NCBI GenBank assembly: GCA_000827265.1
Contig: KN834763.1
Location: forward strand, 836,129 to 900,128
Length of the DNA stretch: 64,000 nucleotides
Reading direction: 5' to 3'
Source of the DNA: Collybiopsis luxurians FD-317 M1
Lineage: Eukaryota > Basidiomycota > Agaricomycetes > Agaricales > Omphalotaceae
This document shows positions 21,571 to 32,472 of the stretch, piece by piece; the first letter of the stretch is position 1; every line of letters starts with the position of its first letter. The notes below the pieces were generated by a model. It saw only the letters and a list, made by a program, of their open reading frames with translations. It was not told the DNA's origin and did no database searches. Both the position numbers and the translations under genes were made by a program.

Positions 21571-23915
21571 TCAAGATGAATCGTCAGATTCTTTGTATGC
21601 ATATTGCGATTTTTTGCGAATAGCTTTTCCATATTTCTGACCAGAAGTGATTAGTGATAAATTCCATCAAAGGTTTCAATATCCTTACCCAGAATAAGAA
21701 AGGTATCGGGGCACACACTAAGCCCAGGAAAGCAAAGATGCTCATACCCCATGCGTCTCCTAGGCGCCCAAACATGGTAGGTGCGATAACGGGGAACACG
21801 GCTGCGAATATGGAGCGCAGAACGATCGTAGCGGCAACGGCGCTCGCAAAATACAGTTCGTAGGCGTCCATCAAATAGGCGGTTGAACTTTGCAAAATTT
21901 GGCAGATGCCCTATAAGATTTGTATAAATGTCCGAAAAATGCCGAGGGAGTTGAACTTACCATGCCGAAAGGGAAGCCGCCTATGATTGGAACGATGAAG
22001 GGAACAGGGGGGTCGGCGGTCCTAGTAGAGAAATTCAATGTGAGTACGTATATGTTTGTTTGTTTTTTTTTTGCAGAAAACATACCATGCGAACCAGAAG
22101 AGGCCGATAGGCACAAGAACACCTTCAAGAAGATATTGGTCGAGACGATCCTGCGAAGAGTTGATTTGAAAGAATTACCTCCCATCATTGCTGTATGCAG
22201 GCGACTGTGGCAGCCGTGATAAGCCGTCACGTTCAAAGTGTGGGGACTGAATGAAAACTCACGCTTCAGGTGGCGCCCGTCCACTGGGACTTTTATCCAT
22301 TGCCTTCCAATAGATTCTATTTTGGATAGATGCAGTGGCGGTTCCTACGGAAATACCTGCGCCAACGCCAAGGAAAGCAAGACCTCCGACGCCGGCCGAC
22401 CAACCTCGATGATTCTCGAAGACGATCGGAAAGGCGGAAAACAATGCATAGAGAACTCCGTATACAATAGAGATGTAAATGGCCAAGAGCAAGACGATGG
22501 GTTCGGTAACCATGAAAGCTACGTCCGTCAGACGTCGAACACATTCTTTTGAAGAAGATGATTTACTGACCAAATGGTCTACTTAGATTGATTCGCATGA
22601 CTTTGGTGAAGGAAGTTACACGACCAAGGTCGTGTTTGGAAATGTAATGAATCGTGCCCTGCGATTGCCTCTGGAGGTGTTCGGCACGACGTCGCAGAAG
22701 AACAGGTGCATACTGTCAACGTGTAAGAAGCTTCTGACGGGCAGCTGGCTCGGTAACTTACCGTCTCGGGTGCAACAAAGTATCCCATTACTAGGCTCAG
22801 AGCACCAAGTAATAACATGAGCCAAAAGTTGAAGTGCCAGCCCAGACTGGAGTCTGCGACAAAACCTCCCACAATGGGTCCGATGACTGTTGGGGAGGCG
22901 GGAGATTAGAATATTGTGCATACACACGACTTTTGATTGTTCAACGGACCTGGGCCGAGGAATGGTACCGCAGCATATATGGCAGAAGCCAATCCACGTT
23001 CACGAGGGCTAAATATGTCAGCCACCACTCCTCCCGCATTGGTTAATGCTACAAATAGAAGGAGCATATGAGCCTCCTGGAAGAAGGACATGACCTACAC
23101 GCTTACGGGATGCGCCAAAGATACCTGTGAGTAAGCGTACTGCGAGGACAGTGGCAATGTTTTTCGCAAAGGCACCGCCGATATGAAGGGGAGTATATAA
23201 TCCGACAGTGATCAAAAAGATGATACGCTGTGAAAAGATGGTCAATATTGGGTTAAAATCAGACCGACGTCGGTAATTACGCACTCGTCCGTACATCTGA
23301 AGACATGGATCAAACGAGATCAGAATCAATTGACAGCGGTACGGGGACCAATACGAACCTCTCCCATCGGTGCGAATAAGAGTGGACTGGGAGGAGTGTG
23401 TGTTGAGAAGGCACGAACGTCCACGGAGAAATTGGACATACCCTAGAGCAAATCCTAAAACGTACAAGGATATACCTAGAACGGCTAGTTCGTCTGAGAC
23501 GTGTAGATCGCGAGTGATGTCTTCGAGGCCGCCGCTGTATGAGCTGCTGCTGAAAGAGACGGTGAAGGTGGTCAAGGCGAGCTGGTATGAATGTTAGGTA
23601 CAACGTGTGAACCTCGTGGAGGGGGACGGCGGACATAGGTACCTGGGTTGTGATGAGCCATTTTCTCGAGTTGGACCAGCTGTAGGGATTTTCGGGGTCG
23701 TCGTCGCTGTCCCAACTGACAATGTAGGGATCGTGGAGAGTACCGGAGCCAGGAAATCTTGTATGGAGATTTCCGCTACTACTACTGCTTTTCCTTTCTA
23801 CCTTTTCTTCTATACGGTCTGGACAAGGGTCTTTTTGAGAATGGGAGAGAGATTCAGAGGTATGGTCGTGAACAGTGCTTCCCTCACAGTCTGAACGAGA
23901 AGCGGAGGATTTCAT
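21571..23915 (-). CDS. MFS transporter, DHA1 drug:H+ antiporter type
   Basis: Twelve-segment plasma-membrane exporter of the fungal multidrug/polyamine type by motif. The ATG at 23915-23913 begins MKSSASRSDCEGS; a longer reading with an upstream TTG is less likely. A soluble Ser-rich N-terminus of about 85 residues ends with PYIVSWDSDDDPENPYSWS, the signature lead-in of this group. Transmembrane segments and motifs follow over about a dozen exons: LALTTFTVSFSSSSYSGG, LLFAPMGEMYGRR (motif A), NAGGVVADIFSPRERGLASA, VIGPIVGGFVADSSLGWHFNFW and VAPETVSY. The last exon reads KYGKAIRKKSQYAYKESDDSS with TGA at 21571-21573. Substrate cannot be told from sequence. Confidence 0.88.
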
Positions 23916-24433
23916 GGCGGGGGAGATTGAAAGGCGAGTCAAAGAAGGATCTGTGGGTATCTAGGAGAAGACATGGATCTTTTTATATATGTTGACTTGA
24001 GAAAAAAGGAAGCCAGGCAGATGATAGTGGCTAATAATGAAAATCACACAGTCCTTATGGCTCGAGTGTACATATAATCTAGGAAAGATCATTCGGCGAT
24101 AGACGATGATGAATCGATGAAAGAAAGTTGAATAAGAGAGTTTAAAAGTGATACAAGTGAAAGTAATAGTAATAGTAATAATATAATATAGTATAGTATA
24201 ATATAGTATAGTATAGTATAGTATAGTATAGCATAACTAATACTATACCGCTACCACCTGCACTCCTCCTACCAACTCTATATGCCGTAATATCAGATCA
24301 CGAGTTCAAATTCCTGTGCAACCCCCGCCCCCTTCCCTCTCTCTCTCCCCCTCTACGACTTCTCCAACGATTTGCTTTTACTTTTCTTTCGAGCTCACAG
24401 CTCTCCCTTTCTCTCCGTCCCTCCTCTCCAGCA
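23916..24433. promoter_or_regulatory. Shared upstream region of MFS transporter and GSK-3 kinase
   Basis: About 520 bp between divergent start codons. It contains the simple repeat at 24162-24231 and, close to the kinase ATG, a long pyrimidine-rich tract (about 24318-24362, C/T blocks), a common feature of strong fungal promoters. No gene seen. Confidence 0.5.
24162..24231. repeat. Microsatellite: AGTAAT then TATAG tandem repeats
   Basis: Three to four AGTAAT units (24162-24180) run into an imperfect array of the pentanucleotide TATAG (24181-24231), ten or so units with a few shortened copies. It sits in the spacer between two divergent genes. Confidence 0.9.
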
Positions 24434-25978
24434 ATGTCCACACATGGTCCAATAAACGGCGTCAAGATCTCCCGTAGGTTCCTTCTATCCCTTTTTTTTT
24501 CTCGTCTTCTCATGTCTTGCAACCTTTTTCTTTTCCAACCTTCTTCCTCTCTTCCGTGATAGCCATCGATGACCCCACAAAGGTCACCAAGGTCATCGCT
24601 TCCGATGGCAAGACCGGTGATCACCGCGAGATATCTTACACCCACTGCAAGGTCATCGGTAACGGTTCATTCGGTGTCGTCTTTCAAGCAAAGATAGTCC
24701 CAGCACCAAAGGAGGGTGAAGATATCGCTATAAAGAAGGTTCTGCAGGATAAGAGGTTCAAGGTCTGTCTTTTCGACCTTTTCTGCCTCAAATGACCAAC
24801 TTTTCGTTTTTCAGAACCGTGAACTCCAGATCATGCGCCTCGTCTCACATCCCAACGTTGTCGACCTTCGTGCGTTTTTCTACTCCAACGGTGAAAAGGT
24901 TGGTCTACCTGTCCAATTTTGCGGCTTTGCCCGGATCTTGATTTCTCGTCCTCTCTCAGAAGGACGAAGTCTATCTCAATCTCATGCTTGAATATGTCCC
25001 CGAAACCGTCTATCGCGCAAGCCGCCATTATACTAAGCTCAAACAGCCCATGCCCATGCTTCAGATCAAACTCTACATGTACCAGCTCCTTCGCTCGCTC
25101 GCCTACATTCATTCAGTGGGAATATGCCATCGCGACATCAAACCTCAGAATTTACTCCTCAATCCTGCAACCGGGGTCCTCAAACTCTGCGACTTTGGTT
25201 CCGCCAAGATTTTGGTCGCCGGCGAGCCAAATGTTAGCTACATTTGCTCAAGGTACTATCGAGCTCCCGAGCTCATTTTCGGAGCAACCAACTACACTAC
25301 CAACATTGGTTTGTGCTCGACTTTTTGGGGAGAACCTGTCCTCACTTTTTATCGCTACAGACATTTGGTCCACTGGTTGCGTCATGGCAGAGTTGATGCT
25401 TGGCCAGCCCTTGTTCCCTGGCGAGAGTGGCATTGACCAGCTGGTCGAGATCATCAAGATTCTGGGCACACCATCAAGAGAACAAATCAAAACCATGAAT
25501 CCCAACTACATGGAACACAAGTTCCCACAAATTAAACCTCACCCGTTCTCAAAAGTGAATCTGTTGGCTCGGGTCATATGCGTGTTGCTAATCGTCGCTA
25601 TATATACAGGTGTTCCGCCCGCGTACTCCTCCGGAAGCCATTGATTTGGTTGGTAAATTACTGGAGTACACACCAGGGGCTAGACTCAGTGCGGTCGAGG
25701 CCATGGTACACTCGTTCTTTGACGAGCTACGAGTTGAAGGCGCACGAATGCCAAACGGAAAGGAATTCCCTCCCTTGTTCAACTTTACTCGCGAAGGTGA
25801 GCGTTGATGGGTAACCATTGGATCAAAAGGCTCACATTCTGTAGAATTGTCTGTACGCCCGGATCTCATTCGACGACTTGTACCTCCCCACTGTGAACCG
25901 GAGCTGGCATCACGGAATATTGTGCTGGATAACTTTGTACCTATACCGCTGGAGCAGATGAAGATTACGTTGGACTGA
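24434..25978 (+). CDS. GSK3: Glycogen synthase kinase-3 homologue
   Basis: CMGC Ser/Thr kinase of the shaggy/GSK-3 family. ATG 24434 ([12 protein letters not shown]). Motifs in order: glycine loop [27 protein letters not shown] with the catalytic Lys, [12 protein letters not shown] (GSK-3 specific), [17 protein letters not shown], and the activation segment [16 protein letters not shown] with the conserved regulatory Tyr and the Arg pocket that reads primed substrates. [42 protein letters not shown] and [17 protein letters not shown] follow. The C-terminus ends [10 protein letters not shown] at TGA 25976-25978. Seven or so introns. About 390 residues, the usual size for fungal members. Confidence 0.96.
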
Positions 25979-26252
25979 GTGCTGACCCTCGTCTTAACGG
26001 CCATCGAATGGCGTCTTCTTATACAAGTTTAAACATTGATTTTTTTTTTTTTCAATTACGCTTTTTGCCTTCTGTCGTCGTTAAATATGTCACATTCAAG
26101 TGTATACAACCAGTTCATATTGCGAATGATTTGAGTAAGATGTCGAAAACCTTGTGGGCGCTAGATGTCGCCATTTTGACGACGGCGGTCTTTACCTCTT
26201 GACAAGTATGTAAAGTATTTCAGTCGGGCAGTGTGCTTCTTTATTTCCCATC

Positions 26253-28412
26253 ATGCCATCTTCTCCCAAACCTTCGACGTCGGCACTCTGCGATACTCTT
26301 CCAGCCCCGAGGTTGTCCTCTAAAGACGCCAACAATTCGATGAGAAACAATGCCGACAATGGCCCCGGACAGTCCCCTGTCCCAGCATCCGATAGCACTC
26401 GACCCTTGGTTATCAAGTCGGAACCCCTGCGGAATACTTCACCGTCTCTGCAGCAGCAGCAGCCAGGACGGAAATTATGTGTGAGGCACCAACGGATGGC
26501 GGATGAGGGGACCAACTTGAAACTTCAACATGTGCGCACAAGACCTTTCTTTTCTTTTATTCCACTAATGAAATATCTCTAGTCACTGGATGCCTTATCG
26601 CTCGAGGAAAGAGAAGCGGTGAATGCGATATGGACCAACTTTTCCTCGTCTTCGCATCCCCGTCGGGCTCTCATCCTTCAGGGTCTATTAACCATGTGCT
26701 GCTTTTCTCAACTTTCTCTCTTGACCGAGCAGCTGGCTCATCTGATTCGCATCGACCCCTTTACCGTTCTTCCTCGCGAAGTCGTTCTCAAGATTCTTGG
26801 TCATCTCGATGCCACCTCACTCTGTCGCGCGGCACAAGTAACGAAAAAATGGAAAAGCCTCGCCGATGATGATATTTTGTGGCGGGGTATATGCGAACAA
26901 CATATCGGACAAAAATGCCATAAATGTGGATGGGGACTGCCTGTTCTCGAAAAGAAGAGGACCTATCAGCCTCCGAGGCAATCACCTTGTCCTTCTCCAG
27001 ACCTCAAGCGGAGTTTGGACGAATTTGCAGACACGGCAGCCCCCCCGCTAAAGCGTCAACGATCAGACGTTTTGCATTCATTCGGTCCTTCTGCTTCTGA
27101 CGTTGACATGAATTCCTCTTCCTCCCTTCTTACCTCCACCGGGGCTTCTTCCAGTGCAACCACACGCCCTTGGAAAGACGTGTACAGCGAACGAATGACA
27201 ATAGAACGCAACTGGCGCCGCGGTCGATGTACTGTCCGCACCCTCAAAGGACACACGGACGGCGTTATGTGTCTTCAATACAGCGAATCCCTGTCACACC
27301 CCTCATTTCCTGTTCTCATCAGCGGATCCTATGATCGCACGGTCCGGGTCTGGAATCTAGAGACGGGCGTTGAACTGCACTGTTTGAAAGGGCACACGAG
27401 AGCTGTTCGGGCCTTGCAGTTTGACGATGTCAAGTTGATCACAGGAAGTATGGATTCAACTTTGAGGGTGTGGGATTGGAGGAGGGGAAGATGTATCCGA
27501 ACCTTGACTGGACATAGTGAGGGTATTGTCAGCTTGAATTTTGATTCCAACGTGCTGGCGAGCGGCAGTGTTGATGCCACGATTCGGGTTTGGAATCTAA
27601 GAACCGGGGGAGCGTTTACGTTGAGAGGACATCAGGACTGGGTCAACTCGGTGCTTCTGTGGGATTCGTTGAATACCGGTCAGTCTCAGTCCTCGGTTCC
27701 GTCGACAACACCGGTCTTCGACGTGCCTGGGTGTGGGGCTCCGCAAATCGATCCCGGAAAGATGCTCTTTTCGGCTTCCGATGATGGCACGATCCGGCTG
27801 TGGGATTTGACTCAAAGGACATGTATCAAGCAGTTTACGGGGCATGTAGGGCAGGTCCAGAGCATCAAGCTGTTGGAGCAGGAGGAATGTGACGACGCGA
27901 TGGATGTGGAAGTGACGCCCGACTCTAATACCGACCAGGAAGAGCGGACACTGAACCATATCGTCGCCCAAACATCATCTTCCCCCGCCTTGACGTCCAC
28001 GAGCAGTCTCGTATCCGACAATAGCATCACGGGATCGCGACCCGCGTCGTCTTCAAAGAAGCCGCTGCTGATTTCTGGGAGTCTGGATAATACTATCAAG
28101 GTCTGGGACATCGAATCGGCTGAAACGATGCAGACATTCTTTGGTCATATCGAAGGTGTGTGGGGTGTTGCAGTGGATAAGATGAGGCTCGTAAGTGGTA
28201 GTCATGACCGTACTATCAAGGTTTGTTTTCTATTTTCTCTTTTTTTGAATGAAGCTGATCTGTGCTTCCAGGTATGGAACAGGGACGAAGGACGGTGTGT
28301 CTCTACACTTGTAGGACATACGGCTGCTGTTAGCTGTGTTGCTCTTGGGGAAGACAAAATTATTTCGGGGAGTGACGATTGTGATATCAGAATCTGGAGT
28401 TTTAGTGGTTGA
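26253..28412 (+). CDS. F-box/WD40 protein, SCF substrate receptor (Met30/sconB-like)
   Basis: Predicted SCF ubiquitin-ligase receptor. ATG 26253; a polar, Ser/Gln-rich N-terminus, then after an intron near 26531-26581 SLDALSLEEREAVNAIW and a dimerisation-type region. The F-box is FTVLPREVVLKILGHLDATSLCR..., followed by DDDILWRGICEQHIGQKCHKCGW, a CxxC element typical of the Met30/sconB branch. Seven WD40 repeats follow (GHTDGVMCLQY, GHTRAVRALQF, GHSEGIVSLNF, GHQDWVNSVLL, GHVGQVQSIKL, GHIEGVWGVAV, GHTAAVSCVAL) with a Ser-rich insertion around 27880-28050. A 53-bp intron lies at about 28219-28271. Met30 relatives control sulfur metabolism and cell cycle; the exact orthology versus Cdc4/Fbw7 is not certain. 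Confidence 0.88.
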
Positions 28413-28522
28413 GACTTGTAATTGTAGCTAGTAACTTATCCGTAACATTTGATAAGATTAGATTAGATATGATAATACACCTTGTAGTAAACTACCTTGA
28501 CTTCTTTCTTTCAATTCGTGAA

Positions 28523-30769
28523 ATGGATTTTCTTCCCCACTCTCCCGTTGCTGAAGGCGATCCTGATTCACCAGAATCCCTGCCTCAAGATTTATGGTCT
28601 TCCATTCTAGACAGCGTATCGTCTTCTCGAAGCATTCCAAGCAAGAACGTACTCGTGTTGGGCAAACCTGGCTCAGGAAAAAGTACCATTACCGCTGCTC
28701 TGCTAGGCAAACCATCTCCAACTATCAGTAATGGAGACGGTACGGATTTTGCGCTGGGATATGATTGGACTGATGTGAGGGACGACGGGGACGAAGATAC
28801 CCTCGCCCGTTTATCTGTCTACACCGTGCCATCCTCAACGACTCCTTTTGCTTCCCTCGTGCCGTCCTTTCTTCCCCCCAAAACAGCACTGGGACACACG
28901 ACGGTGATGGTCGTTCTGGACTGGACGAAACCTTGGGATTTCGTCGAAGAATTGGAAGTGTGGTTGGGATGGGTTGAAAAATGGGTGCACGGATTGGCTG
29001 TCCCGAATACAAATCCAAAGGATGGCAAAGATACAAAAACGCTGAAGGAAGATGGCCGTGAATTGGAAGTCTTACGGGAAGAAAGCCGCGAACGATGGCA
29101 ATCCTATCTTCAGCATTACACAGAACCTTCTTCTGACCCATCCATCGCCACATCTTCCTCTTCAACTACTCTGTCAAATGCCACCGTGCTCCCGCTCGGT
29201 CCAGGTACATTAACGCACAACTCGGCGGGAATACCGATTATCGTTGTGTGTACCAAGGCAGATTTGATAGATGAAAATGCTCAAGGTGCTGGAGTGGGAG
29301 GTATGGGAGGCACAATGGGTCCAACGGGGGCCGGTAGCATTACTGGCGGAATGGTCAAAGGAAAAGGCGGTGAATGGGAGGAGAAGACGGACGGAATCAT
29401 GCAGATTTTGAGAACCATCTGTTTAAAGTGTAAGTGTACGAAACACTTCTTTTCGTATCTAATCAGAACCCCCGCAGACGGAGCAGGCCTATTCTACACT
29501 ACCCCTCTTCCCGAGACTCTCTCTGTCCTCCGACAGTACACTCTTCACACACTATTCGTTCCACCGGCACCTTCAGTGTCTTCGCAGATCAATGGGGACC
29601 TGGCAAATCCTTCCGCAAATCCCTCTTCCAACCCAGTCCGAAACCCTTTCCCCTTTCTACACCGACCCAACACCCTTGACCGAGATCGCGTCGTTGTACC
29701 TGCTGGTTGGGACTCGTGGGGGAAGATTACGGTTTTGAGGGAGTTTGACCCAGGCGTTTGGGGTGGGGGATGGGAGAGGGACTTGGAGAGTATGGACGGA
29801 GGTCGCGATGAGGATAGCAGCAGCGACGGCGCGAAAAAGATGTATGCCGCCCTCGTACCCGATGGAGGAGTCAAAGCTCCCCCTCTGCCGCCGTTCAGCT
29901 CCCCTACCCCCGAGCAAGCATTCTTAGCAAAACATTACGATGAGACACAGAATAACAGAAAGGCCGAAAGAGAAGCAGGGGCAGGAGCACCGGGCGCTGG
30001 ACCAGCAGGAAGGGAGAGGGACCCGAGGGGTGTGTTTACACGAGGCGGGAATCAGTATGGAGACGGCTACGAAGGAGGGGTATATGGTAACGGTACGTTC
30101 TGCTTCATTGCCCCGCAATTGTGTAAATTAACGCGCGACTCCTGTATAGGCCCAGGCATCGTCGGACCCATGGGAAGTAACTCCTTCTCACTTCCCAACG
30201 TCGAGAAACTTTTCATGGAGATGGAATCCGGCGCAGGAGCTTCACTCAATGGTTCAGGATCGTTTTCGAGTTCCTCGGCGGGTACGTGATGGCGTTGACT
30301 TTTTCTTTGAATTTGTCTACTAATCTATCATCTAGCCAACACTTTCGGGACCTCGTCCCTCTCAACTTCCACTTCATCCGACCGGGGACTTTCAGATCGT
30401 ACAGATAGACTGGACCGAACTGGTCGCGCTCGGCCGTCCACCAACCGTCCTGCCAACCTTTTATCTCCCACTGGGACTGGAACTTCACCTCCTGGTTCTT
30501 CTAGCTCTTCGCACGCGGCACTAATGGCAGCTTTAGGCGGGGTGGGTGGTCGAGGGCCAACTTCACCGTCTCTCCCTTTGTCACCGGGTGGAGGAGGGAG
30601 CCCAACTAGTGCGAGTTCAGGAGGAGGTCAAACGCAGCATGAGGTGCTGCAGAATTTCTTCCAGAGTCTATTGAGTAGCAAGGATCGACCTGGGAGTGCA
30701 GGATCTGGAGGTAGGGAAAGAAAGAAGAGCACTATGAGTAATGGAAGTGTAGGTGGTGGGGAAGAGTAG
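28523..30769 (+). CDS. Cytoplasmic dynein light intermediate chain
   Basis: LIC links the dynein heavy chain to cargo adaptors. ATG 28523 gives MDFLPHSPVAEGDPDSPES, then SLPQDLWSSILDSVSSSRSIPSKNVLVLGKPGSGKSTI with a P-loop, FALGYDWTDVRDD, VVLDWTKPWDFVEELEVWLGWVE, IPIIVVCTKADLIDE (G4-like), a Y-G-A-GLFYTTPL block after an intron near 29430-29477, and DRVVVPAGWDSWGKI. The C-terminal part is Gly/Ser/Pro-rich with HEVLQNFFQSLLSSKDRP close to the end, corresponding to the conserved adaptor-binding helix of LICs. Four exons; stop 30767-30769. The frame is open upstream to 28409 but that lies in the F-box gene's 3' end. Dynactin p150 is coded 27 kb downstream. Confidence 0.92.
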
Positions 30770-30890
30770 TACTGTACAATTAGTCATATAAATATACCAA
30801 AAAAGGAAGTATACATAGGGTTGAACCAAAACGACCACCAAGTATTTGCACCACACTCATTTGCTACACCGCCGCTCTTTTTTCTTTATC

Positions 30891-32210
30891 ATGTCTGTTC
30901 CTATGGTGCCCAATGTCTGGGTCATCCCTCCAGAAGAAGACGGTCCTCCTTTTTGCTGTTTTGACGCTGCAGACCCTTTGGAACGCTACGTTCCTTCTGA
31001 AGAAGACTTACAAGGTCCAGGTTCAGCTCTAGAAATTATTTCTACTCAATTTTCCACCCACAACTCATCTCCTGTATTTCACCGCGCAGAGCACACCACC
31101 GGCAATATAGTGATGCCCAGGAGAAGTGACGGACGGTCAATAGAAGATGTACTGGTCAATGCTCGAAATCAAAGCGACTTGTACCAGGATCCGGAAATCA
31201 CCATTCGAGGCAGTAGTAATTCATCAGGGGACGACTCGGAAATCGTTGAAATTATAAAAGTTCGAAGACATGAGCGGGGGATGCAGCAGTCGTCTCCGCC
31301 GTCTTCAGTTTCTGAACCAGCGATCAAACCCTCCAAATCATTCATTTCTCGTGCTTCCAAAGCATTCAAGAATGTTCGTCGCTCCGTCTCTCGTAGCAGA
31401 ATACCGGCAGTGGCAGATGACCTACCCTCAGACGCAGAGTCTTCGCGCTCGCCCAGTCCCGCTCCTTCTAGACGAAGTTCCATGATTTTTTCTTCTCTGT
31501 TCAGCCACTCGCCTTCCCTCCAATCACGCTATTCATTCGACTCTTTCAACGAGCCTTCATCGTCTTCCCCTATTGAAGCGTCACACTCAAATCCTTTGGA
31601 TATCCAGATGCATTGTTCGCCCTCATCAGCCGAAATGCATGGCTTTGTCCCTCATCCTGACACCGACGAAGAAGAGGATTGTGATGGCGACGAAGAAATA
31701 CAGAATACCCCTCGTGCGCCGCCTCATCGTCCCCATCCCTCCACACTTGTCCGTTCTCCTTCTCCTACAGCCAGAGTCAGCCGCCGTCGTTTCTCTGTCC
31801 TTAATCTCTTCTCTGCCGGGAGAGAATCGGAGGATTCCGAGTCTTTGGATACCAGACCCTCAACTCCCATTGTCACTTCACCCTCTACCCCGTCTCTGCC
31901 AACCAGTCCCCGGGTTGGCCCATCTAGAACAGATTCGACTGAATCTTCAGCTTCTTCTGGGCCAACAACCCCTGTCGACGATGTTTTCCCATCTCCGTCC
32001 CTTCCTCGCCGTCCGTCTACCTCCCTTTTGAAGAGACTTCCGTCCTTCAGTAGAAGCCCCAGAAAGTCCAAAGCATCTGTCCTTGCTGATGCCCCCAAAG
32101 CCCCTTCTCCGGCACTTGAAGTAGCAGGAGAGGACGACCTCGGTTTCGGGGAGATGCGATTGGACTCGTTACATTTTGACGAAATGTCTTTTGATGCTAG
32201 TCGGTTCTAA
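30891..32210 (+). CDS. Serine-rich protein of unknown function
   Basis: Intronless frame of 439 codons, unusual among its intron-rich neighbours. I recognise no domain. The N-terminus (MSVPMVPNVWVIPPEEDGPP, then FCCFDAADPLERYVPSEEDL) is ordered-looking, while the rest is Ser/Pro/Arg-rich with basic Ser clusters (SRASKAFKNVRRSVSRSRIP, SRRSSMIFSSLFSHSPS, SRRRFSVLNLFSAGR, LLKRLPSFSRSPRKSK), an acidic run (DTDEEEDCDGDEE) and a C-terminal near-repeat LDSLHFDEMSFDASRF. The RxxS/SP density suggests a heavily phosphorylated, disordered cytoplasmic or cell-cortex protein; that is inference. ATG 30891 is the first in frame. Confidence 0.7.
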   Translation: MSVPMVPNVWVIPPEEDGPPFCCFDAADPLERYVPSEEDLQGPGSALEIISTQFSTHNSSPVFHRAEHTTGNIVMPRRSDGRSIEDVLVNARNQSDLYQDPEITIRGSSNSSGDDSEIVEIIKVRRHERGMQQSSPPSSVSEPAIKPSKSFISRASKAFKNVRRSVSRSRIPAVADDLPSDAESSRSPSPAPSRRSSMIFSSLFSHSPSLQSRYSFDSFNEPSSSSPIEASHSNPLDIQMHCSPSSAEMHGFVPHPDTDEEEDCDGDEEIQNTPRAPPHRPHPSTLVRSPSPTARVSRRRFSVLNLFSAGRESEDSESLDTRPSTPIVTSPSTPSLPTSPRVGPSRTDSTESSASSGPTTPVDDVFPSPSLPRRPSTSLLKRLPSFSRSPRKSKASVLADAPKAPSPALEVAGEDDLGFGEMRLDSLHFDEMSFDASRF

Positions 32211-32472
32211 TAATTCCAGCTGCTTTTCATGTGGATACTTGATTATATCTCCCGTTCTTCTCTTATGATCCTTTTACCTACCCATGCACATATTCGTACG
32301 ATTCACGCTTTCAACCCTTTATATCGTCTGCAGTTGCCCATTCATCTTTAGGATCATTTTTACTTTCTACACGTCCAGTCATACCCTTGCAATGCATGTT
32401 CAAAACCACAGATTTAACGAGTAACTATCCAAGATAAGTTAATGTACATGAAGAAGATGCTGTTGTCCATCC

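Noticed and set aside
23916..23942. Longer N-terminus for the MFS transporter
   Set aside because: The extra residues would start at a TTG codon; ATG at 23915 is adequate.
28409..28522. Upstream extension of the dynein LIC frame into the F-box gene end
   Set aside because: It overlaps the F-box stop region, has no ATG and no conserved residues; ATG 28523 fits the family N-terminus.
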